Assembly (NCBI GenBank): GCA_023411445.1
Contig: JAEYOT010000306.1
Span: 1 to 9,451, forward strand
Length of the DNA: 9,451 nucleotides
Direction of reading: 5' to 3'
DNA from: Pseudomonadota bacterium
Lineage (GTDB): Bacteria; Myxococcota_A; Polyangia; Polyangiales; Polyangiaceae
This document shows positions 4,345 through 9,451 of this stretch, piece after piece. The notes under the pieces were generated by a model. That model was not told the origin of the DNA. It made no database searches and saw nothing but the letters and a program-made list of their open reading frames with translations. Within the stretch, counting starts at the first letter, position 1. Each line of letters opens with the position of its first letter. Position numbers and translations under genes: made by a program.

Positions 4345-6848
4345 TCCAGGAGCAGCACCGGGCGACGCTCCGCTCGCGAGCGCGCCAAGTCGATGCGACC
4401 GCCCAACCAGTGCTCGGTCACTTCGTCAGCTGCCAAGATGGCCTGCCGGACCGTCCAGTGCTGCTCTCCGCGCTCTACCGTGAGGTGCTTGGGGTTACGC
4501 GCGTTGGCGTCCAGCTGGATGTGCGGGTTCTCGTCGTAGAACGGCTTGATGCAGCGCTTCAGCTCCAGCACGCTGGGCTCTAGCTCGCCCGGCTCCGCTA
4601 GGTCCGCGACCGTCTCGTAGTCGCCGTACTCGATGGCGCGCAGGATGCCGGACATCAGGTTCTGCACGAGCGCCGTGAAGCGCCGCTGATCCGACGTGAT
4701 GTCCTGCGCGCTGACGCGCTCTAGCTCGCTCTCTTCGCGTTCGATGGGTCGGTGCTCGGGATCGCGCAGCCGCTCCCACTCGTCCAGCAAGCTGGAGTCC
4801 ACCCCGCGGATCAGCGTGCCGAGGTGGACGATCATGTCGTCCAGCTCTTCCGTGCGCGAGAGCGTCGGTAGCGTCTGCAAGAGCGTCTTGTAGACCTCCG
4901 ACAGGTAGCGCAAGAGCAGTCCCTCCGAGCGCGAGAGCCCGTACTCTTTGATGTAGCCGCTGAAGGAGTGGAGGTTCTCGATCATCTCCCGCGCGACGGA
5001 TTTGGGCTTCAGCACCTCGCGCGCCACCCACGGGTGCTGCTGCGCGAAGATCTCGAAAGCGCCGTACAGGAACTCGGCGTTGGGCTTGGGGTGCTCGACC
5101 TTCTCGAGCTCCGCCATGCGCTCCTCGTACTCCACCCCGGCGGCCTTGAGCTCCGCCACCTTCTCGCCCTTGAGCTTGTCCACCTGCTGACGTAGCACCA
5201 CCTCGGGGTCTTCGCAGATGGACTCCACCAAGGTGATCACGTCCAGCGCGTAGCTCGGGCTCTCGCGATCGAGCCGCTCCACCGCGTCCACCACGAACAG
5301 ACCGAGCGCGTGGAGCAGCGAGAAATCCGCTTGCAGCTCCTCGTTCAGCCGGATGCCGCCACCTTCCGCTGCGGAGCGCAGCTCGATCACGCCGGCTTGC
5401 CAGAGCGAGCGCAAGAGAGCCAGCGCCTCTTGCTTGTGGTGTCGCTTACGCTGGGGCGTCTCCAAGCTGTCCTTGACCAGCTGCTTCATCGCCTTGCAGC
5501 CGCCCGTAGGCCTACCCAAGACGGCGAGCAGCATGCCGTGCGTCACCTGAAAGCGAGACGTTAGCGGCTCGGGCGCAGAGCCCACCAGCTTCTCGAACAC
5601 GGCTTTGTCCCAGTGGACGTAGCCCCATTCCGGCGGCTTCTTGCGCACGAACTTCTTGCGACCCTGCGCCGCCGACTTGGCCTCCAGACGCAGGTTCTCG
5701 ACCGCGTGCTCCGGAGCCAGCGCCACCACGTAGCCCTGAGTATCGAAGCCACGCCGGCCGGCGCGGCCGGCGATCTGGTGAAAATCACGCGCGGTCAGGA
5801 TGCGTACCTTCTCCCCGTCGTACTTGCACAGCTTGGTGAACAGCACCGTTCGGATCGGCACGTTGACGCCCACGCCCAGCGTGTCCGTGCCGCAGATGAT
5901 CTTGAGCAGGCCGCGCTGAGCCAGCTTCTCCACCAGCAGCCGGTAGCGCGGCAAGAGGCCCGCGTGGTGCAGGCCGATGCCGTGGCGCAGCAGCTTCTGC
6001 ATGTCCTTGCCGTGCGGGCTACGAAAGCTCTCGCCGCGGATGGCCTCTGCCAGCTGCTTCTTCTCTTCCTTGCTGGCAAAGTCCACCGACAGCAGGCTCT
6101 GCGCTGCCTCCGCGGCGCCCCGCTGCGTGAAGCTCACCAGGTACACGGGCGCGCGCCCCTGCTCCACCAGCGTCTGCACCGCCTCTTGCAGCAGCTTCTC
6201 CTGGTACTCGAAGGCTAGCGGCACGGGTCGCTCCGCGGAGCGCACCGTGACGGTCTTCTCACCCGTGTGCTTCTCCAAGAGCTGCTCGAACGCGCTCACG
6301 TCACCCAAGGTGGCGCTCATGAGCACGAAGCGGCTGCGCCAGAGCGTGAGCAGCGGCACCTGCCACGCCACGCCGCGCTCCTTGTCGGAGAAGTAGTGGA
6401 ACTCGTCCATCACGACGTAGTCCACGTCCGCGTCCTGGCCCTCGGCCAGCGCGATGTTGGCCAAGATCTCGGCCGTGCAGCAGATGACCGGCGCGTCCCG
6501 ATTGACGGTCGCGTCCCCGGTCATCATGCCAACGTGCTCGGGGCCTAGCTCACGGCACAGCTCGAAGAACTTCTCCGAGACCAGCGCCTTGATCGGACAA
6601 GTGTAAAACGAGCGCCGCCCCTCGGCCACGGCCTTGAAGTGCACGGCCGACGCGATCAGTGATTTGCCGGAGCCCGTGGGCGTGTGCACGATGACGTTGC
6701 TGTCGGCCATCACCGCCAGCACCGCCTCTTCCTGGTGCGGGTAGAGGCTGAGGCCCAGGCTATCGACGTAGCTCAGAAAGCCGTTCAGCACCTCGTCGGA
6801 GCTCGCGCCGCGCGGCGGAAGGCAGGCATACAGCGGGGCTTCGGCCAT
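4329..6848 (-). CDS. Ski2-like DExH-box helicase with DUF3516-type C-terminal region
   Basis: The 839-residue product is a superfamily 2 helicase. Its motifs are a YPHQEEAV segment (36-43), Walker A TPTGSGKS (56-63), motif Ia near PIKALVSEK, motif II DEFH (148-151), motif III SAT (178-180), a GLHHAGLLPRYR segment (292-303), motif V GTDTLGVGVNVP (320-331) and motif VI QIAGRAGRRG (358-367). DEFH, HHAG and GRAGRRG are typical of Ski2/Mtr4-like RNA helicases. The C-terminal ~450 residues are mainly helical and resemble DUF3516, seen in bacterial Ski2-like helicases; no zinc site is visible. All catalytic motifs are intact, so ATP-dependent unwinding, probably of structured RNA, is likely; the target is unknown. 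It starts at ATG 6848, 50 nt downstream of the glycosyltransferase stop on the same strand, with no clear Shine-Dalgarno sequence. It overlaps the SRPBCC gene by 16 bp tail to tail. Confidence 0.93.
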   Translation of the reverse strand: MAEAPLYACLPPRGASSDEVLNGFLSYVDSLGLSLYPHQEEAVLAVMADSNVIVHTPTGSGKSLIASAVHFKAVAEGRRSFYTCPIKALVSEKFFELCRELGPEHVGMMTGDATVNRDAPVICCTAEILANIALAEGQDADVDYVVMDEFHYFSDKERGVAWQVPLLTLWRSRFVLMSATLGDVSAFEQLLEKHTGEKTVTVRSAERPVPLAFEYQEKLLQEAVQTLVEQGRAPVYLVSFTQRGAAEAAQSLLSVDFASKEEKKQLAEAIRGESFRSPHGKDMQKLLRHGIGLHHAGLLPRYRLLVEKLAQRGLLKIICGTDTLGVGVNVPIRTVLFTKLCKYDGEKVRILTARDFHQIAGRAGRRGFDTQGYVVALAPEHAVENLRLEAKSAAQGRKKFVRKKPPEWGYVHWDKAVFEKLVGSAPEPLTSRFQVTHGMLLAVLGRPTGGCKAMKQLVKDSLETPQRKRHHKQEALALLRSLWQAGVIELRSAAEGGGIRLNEELQADFSLLHALGLFVVDAVERLDRESPSYALDVITLVESICEDPEVVLRQQVDKLKGEKVAELKAAGVEYEERMAELEKVEHPKPNAEFLYGAFEIFAQQHPWVAREVLKPKSVAREMIENLHSFSGYIKEYGLSRSEGLLLRYLSEVYKTLLQTLPTLSRTEELDDMIVHLGTLIRGVDSSLLDEWERLRDPEHRPIEREESELERVSAQDITSDQRRFTALVQNLMSGILRAIEYGDYETVADLAEPGELEPSVLELKRCIKPFYDENPHIQLDANARNPKHLTVERGEQHWTVRQAILAADEVTEHWLGGRIDLARSRAERRPVLLLDHLGA

Positions 6849-6898
6849 GTCGGGGCCAGGGCATTGTCACAAGCCGAGCGGAGAAGCCAGCGAAAGCA

Positions 6899-7966
6899 TC
6901 AGCCGGCGCGGGTGGCCAGGCGGATCTGTTCGTCGAGCGCCTGGAGCATCAGGCGGTTGCCGTCCTGCTGGTAGCCGGAGAGCGCCTGAGCGCAGCGCGG
7001 CACGTCCGCTAAGAAGGCGTCCAGCGTGGGCTTGTCGAGCCGCCGAGCGTGGCGCCCATAGCCCAGCTGCTCCAAGTACAGCGCGTTCAACGTCTGCTCG
7101 AACTGGCCTTGAACCGGCAGCGAGAGCAGCGGCTTATGCAGGTAAACGGCCTCGCTCATCAAGGTGTAGCCGCCGCCCGCCACCACCGCGCGCGACGTGC
7201 GCAAGTCGTCAATGAAGCCGGCCTCGCTGAAGGGGCGGAACGTGAGGTTCTGCTCCACCTCGTCGGCCTTGATGCCGCGGCGCACGCCGTACACGCGGCA
7301 CGGGATACCGCTCTGCTTCAAGGCGTCGATGAGCTCCGAGTTGGTGGTGGCGGTCTGGTACACGAGCAGGTGCTCACCCGGCTCCGGCGTGGCGCTCAAG
7401 ATCTCGGGACGCAAGATCGACGGCAGCAAGGTGGTGCGTTCCTTGCGCAGCTCCGGGTAAAAGAAGGTAGCGACCAGGTAGTGAAAGCAGTTGGGCAGCT
7501 TCGCTTTCACGATGTTACGCGTGAGCTGAAACTCCGCTTCGTAGCCGGCGAGCAGCTCCGGCGCGTGCCGCGCGCGGTTGATGATCTGCATGTTGTCCAC
7601 GCTGATCACCGGCAGCAGGTGGTTGGTCGCGTAAAGGTAGCTGAAGGACTCGAAGTCGCTCACCACGACCTCGGGCTTGAACTCGTCCACCAAGTCGAAA
7701 TAGGCGCGAACGTTCTCCGGCAGCCCCTTGAGCGCACCTTTGACGTTCTCCAGCAAGGTGCCGAGCTTGCGCACGGAGTTTCCTTCGTACTGGATGGTGA
7801 GCCCCCAGATCTTGTGCACGTTGGCGAAGCGCTGCGCCAAGTAGTCACGAGCGCGCCCGGAGACGACCACGTGCACCTCGTGCTCTCGGGTGAGGTGGTC
7901 CAAGATCACGCTCGAGCGCGTGGCGTGCCCCATGCCTTCGCCGACGACTCCGTACAGGATGCGCAT
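6899..7966 (-). CDS. MJ1255/VC2487-family glycosyltransferase (GT-B, MurG-like)
   Basis: The 355-residue product is a GT-B-fold glycosyltransferase of the MJ1255/VC2487 family. It opens with MRILYGVVGEGMGHATRS, the Gly-rich acceptor-domain loop (8-18) shared with MurG-like enzymes. There is a VVVSDFESFSY segment at about 100-110. The nucleotide-sugar side carries AGGGYTLMSEAVYLHKPLL (263-281) followed by PVQGQFEQTLNA, the family hallmark resembling the donor-binding site of UGT/MurG enzymes. There is no signal peptide or transmembrane segment; it would act in the cytoplasm or at the membrane face. Donor and acceptor are unknown, though a glycolipid or cell-envelope product is plausible from the family. 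ATG 7966 has only a weak GTGAG nearby. It is followed 50 nt later by the helicase gene, a likely shared transcript, and is divergent from the alpha/beta hydrolase gene. Confidence 0.9.
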   Translation of the reverse strand: MRILYGVVGEGMGHATRSSVILDHLTREHEVHVVVSGRARDYLAQRFANVHKIWGLTIQYEGNSVRKLGTLLENVKGALKGLPENVRAYFDLVDEFKPEVVVSDFESFSYLYATNHLLPVISVDNMQIINRARHAPELLAGYEAEFQLTRNIVKAKLPNCFHYLVATFFYPELRKERTTLLPSILRPEILSATPEPGEHLLVYQTATTNSELIDALKQSGIPCRVYGVRRGIKADEVEQNLTFRPFSEAGFIDDLRTSRAVVAGGGYTLMSEAVYLHKPLLSLPVQGQFEQTLNALYLEQLGYGRHARRLDKPTLDAFLADVPRCAQALSGYQQDGNRLMLQALDEQIRLATRAG

Positions 7967-8035
7967 GGGCTCACTTTAGCGCGACGCGCGCGCGCCTAGC
8001 TAGCGGGCGGGCCCGCGCTCAGGCAGGCTACGCGC
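7967..8035. promoter_or_regulatory. Divergent intergenic region, glycosyltransferase / hydrolase
   Basis: This 69-bp gap separates two divergent ATG starts and must hold promoters for both. It is very GC-rich and includes the palindrome CTAGCTAG (7996-8003) and a GC-rich imperfect dyad (about 8002-8020). I see no clear -35/-10 pair, so no specific element is assigned. Confidence 0.4.
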
Positions 8036-8659
8036 ATGAGCTCGTTCGAGACGGCCGCGCTTCCGCTCGTGTTCTTTCCCGGCGCTGGCGGCCGCGTAGA
8101 GAACCTGGAGCCGATCGCCAAGCTGCTGGCACCACGCCGCCCTACCCTGCTCCGCTCCTACCCGGGGCTCGGGGGCGTGCCTCCTGAGCCCGAGCTCGTA
8201 GCGCTCTCGGATCTGCAGCGCTACCTCTTGGACTCACTGCCGGACCGCTTCGACCTCGTGACCATGTCCATGGGCGGGGTGCTCGCGCTACGCATCGCGC
8301 TGGACCAACCGGAGCGCGTGCGCAAGCTCACGCTGCTCGCCACCTCGGGTGGGGTGGACGTAGCGGCGCTCGGCGGCCTGGACTGGCGTGAGAGCTTCCG
8401 CCAGGCTCAGCCCGCGGCGCCGAGCTGGTTCGTGGACGATCGCACGGACGTGACCGGGCGCCTGCGCGAGATCACCCAGCCCACGCTGCTAGTCTACGGT
8501 GACGACGACCTGATCGCACCCGTTCAGGTCGGACAGCTCCTCGCCCGCGAGCTGCCGAACGCCCGCTTGGAGGTGATCCACGGTGCGGATCATGACCTGG
8601 AGCTCGAGCACCCGACGCTGATTGCCAGCTGGATCGAAGCGCACCTGCGCCGCGCGTAG
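8036..8659 (+). CDS. Short alpha/beta-hydrolase fold protein
   Basis: The 207-residue product has the alpha/beta-hydrolase core. Its N-terminal strand LVFFPGAGG (11-19) supplies the oxyanion loop, and a nucleophile elbow TMSMGG (76-81) has Ser78. The late acid lies in LLVYGDDDLIAP, with Asp158 at the usual GxxD position, and the His lies in IHGADHDLE with His186, so a Ser-Asp-His triad is present. The elbow departs from GxSxG: the first Gly is Thr76. At 207 residues it is shorter than typical members (about 260-300) and has little or no cap domain. There is no signal peptide, so it is probably cytoplasmic. The substrate cannot be told; esterase, thioesterase or C-C hydrolase activity are all possible. 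ATG 8036 has no clear Shine-Dalgarno sequence. It converges on the membrane protein gene with a 17-bp gap. Confidence 0.85.
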   Translation: MSSFETAALPLVFFPGAGGRVENLEPIAKLLAPRRPTLLRSYPGLGGVPPEPELVALSDLQRYLLDSLPDRFDLVTMSMGGVLALRIALDQPERVRKLTLLATSGGVDVAALGGLDWRESFRQAQPAAPSWFVDDRTDVTGRLREITQPTLLVYGDDDLIAPVQVGQLLARELPNARLEVIHGADHDLELEHPTLIASWIEAHLRRA

Positions 8660-8676
8660 CGCAAGGAAACGCGGGC

Positions 8677-9451
8677 TCACGCGCGCAAGTAGCGTGTCTC
8701 TGGGTTGTCGCGGCGCCAGATGGCGGCATCCATGAAGTAGTGGTGCAAGTTCACGAACGTGAACAGCGCAGCGAAGTACGGCGTCGCGCCGAGCAGTGAG
8801 CCCCGCGCGCGCTTCGGATCCACCAGCAGCGCGTCCAGGCTGCCAGGCAGGACGTGAAATAGCAGCAAGCCGAGCGAGATCGCGCCCGCTGCGACGCCGC
8901 CGAGCACCACGCTAGGCGGGCGACCGAAGCTCGGCGGCCCCTCGAAGGCGCGCGCCTGGTTGTGCTTCAAGAGCGCCACGAAATACAGATACTGGAGCGA
9001 GTGCAGCGCCGGGATCACGTACATGAAGACCGGATCGATGCCGCTGTAGACGGTCCACAGCCAAACGCTGCACAGAAAGCCGACGAGCGGCCCGAGCGGC
9101 GGCGCGCCCTCGCGCCGCCACTTGCGAGCCAGCAGCACGACCAGCGGCAGCGCGCTGGCGAAAAACAAGCCCTGCGTCACACCCTCGAGCCACGTGGGGT
9201 GCGGCAGCGTCGCGTACACGACGCCCTTCTCTTCCACGAGGCGCCCCGGATCGAACGGGCTGGACCAGGCGAACAGCCAGCCCGCTACCGCGTGAGCGAG
9301 CAGCGCGCGCCGCTCGGCGCTGGAATAGCTCACACCGCGCCGGGCCGACAGCACCGTGACCACCCCGAACCCTTGCTTCACGTAGTGCCAGCCCACCAGC
9401 AAGAACATGAGCTGCGTCATGGCGCCGAGCGAGCGGGCCGACTGCGTGTAC
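8677..9451 (-). CDS. Polytopic membrane protein with His-rich motifs, partial (N-terminus off the right edge)
   Basis: The frame is open to the right edge. The ATG at 9420 gives 247 residues, but the ten upstream codons (YTQSARSLGA) remain in frame and lead straight into a hydrophobic segment, so the true start is probably outside the window. Numbering from ATG 9420, hydrophobic segments lie near 4-24, 39-52, 82-97, 111-137, 141-152, 170-192 and 213-226. Notable motifs are GWHYVKQ (10-16), ALHSLQYLYF (138-147) and LHHYFMDAAIWRR (225-237). His, Gln and Tyr within or near membrane segments could bind a metal or heme, or be structural. I recall HYF(L/M)D...W endings in membrane proteins of myxobacteria and relatives, but cannot name the family or a function. 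It ends with ETRYLRA, 17 bp from the convergent hydrolase gene. Confidence 0.75.
   Translation of the reverse strand, partial: YTQSARSLGAMTQLMFLLVGWHYVKQGFGVVTVLSARRGVSYSSAERRALLAHAVAGWLFAWSSPFDPGRLVEEKGVVYATLPHPTWLEGVTQGLFFASALPLVVLLARKWRREGAPPLGPLVGFLCSVWLWTVYSGIDPVFMYVIPALHSLQYLYFVALLKHNQARAFEGPPSFGRPPSVVLGGVAAGAISLGLLLFHVLPGSLDALLVDPKRARGSLLGATPYFAALFTFVNLHHYFMDAAIWRRDNPETRYLRA

Noticed and set aside
5751..5775. GC-rich near-palindrome (GCCGGCC...GGCCGGC) that could form a hairpin
   Set aside because: It encodes helicase motif VI (AGRAGRRG), so protein sequence and codon bias explain it.
5613..6218. 201-residue plus-strand open frame inside the helicase
   Set aside because: Gln/Leu/Ala-rich shadow frame opposite conserved helicase motifs.
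7049..7999. 316-residue plus-strand open frame opposite the glycosyltransferase
   Set aside because: Shadow of a well-supported minus-strand gene; no domain visible.
7996..8020. CTAGCTAG palindrome and GC-rich dyad in the divergent region
   Set aside because: Short and imperfect, with no promoter boxes around it; too weak to call an operator.
1..9451. tRNA/rRNA genes, CRISPR arrays, insertion sequences, prophage or toxin-antitoxin modules
   Set aside because: Nothing resembling these was seen; all gene-free gaps are under about 140 bases and there are no transposase, integrase or spaced-repeat patterns.

Overview
The window is GC-rich bacterial chromosome with nine densely packed protein genes and no sign of phage, insertion sequence, CRISPR or RNA genes. 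High GC, two Cys- or Pro-rich lipoproteins, a BTAD-type regulator, a TTC38-like protein and a Ski2-like helicase with a long C-terminal extension together suggest a myxobacterium (Myxococcota, perhaps Polyangia). That is inference from gene content, not from a marker gene.

Left region (1-1955): a divergent pair. A SARP/BTAD-type transcriptional regulator runs off the left edge on the minus strand. A complete TTC38-family tetratricopeptide protein is on the plus strand. Their shared upstream region carries three exact copies of TTTCACGC starting at 555, 566 and 589. The 11- and 23-bp steps resemble the helical-turn spacing of SARP binding sites.

Second region (1957-2947): two divergent small putative lipoproteins, one Cys-rich with an EGF-like tail and one with a Pro/Ala/Lys linker and a beta-rich domain. 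Neither has a recognised function.

Third region (3027-4344): a compact three-gene operon with overlapping genes, encoding a VOC/glyoxalase-fold protein, a metal-motif-free ArsR-family repressor and an AHSA1/SRPBCC-domain protein. In front is a consensus TTGACA box and a perfect 8-bp inverted repeat (TAGTTAAC / GTTAACTA, 6-nt spacer) in the promoter spacer. This is probably the ArsR operator, and the mRNA may be leaderless.

Right region (4329-9451): on the minus strand, an MJ1255/VC2487-type glycosyltransferase precedes a Ski2-like DExH helicase by 50 nt, a probable transcription unit. Divergent from the glycosyltransferase is a short alpha/beta hydrolase. It converges on a polytopic membrane protein with conserved-looking His motifs, whose 5' end lies beyond the right edge.

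Nothing here is a clearly new multi-gene system. The best leads are the two regulatory regions (the TTTCACGC triplet and the TAGTTAAC dyad) and the unexplained pairing of TTC38 with a BTAD regulator.
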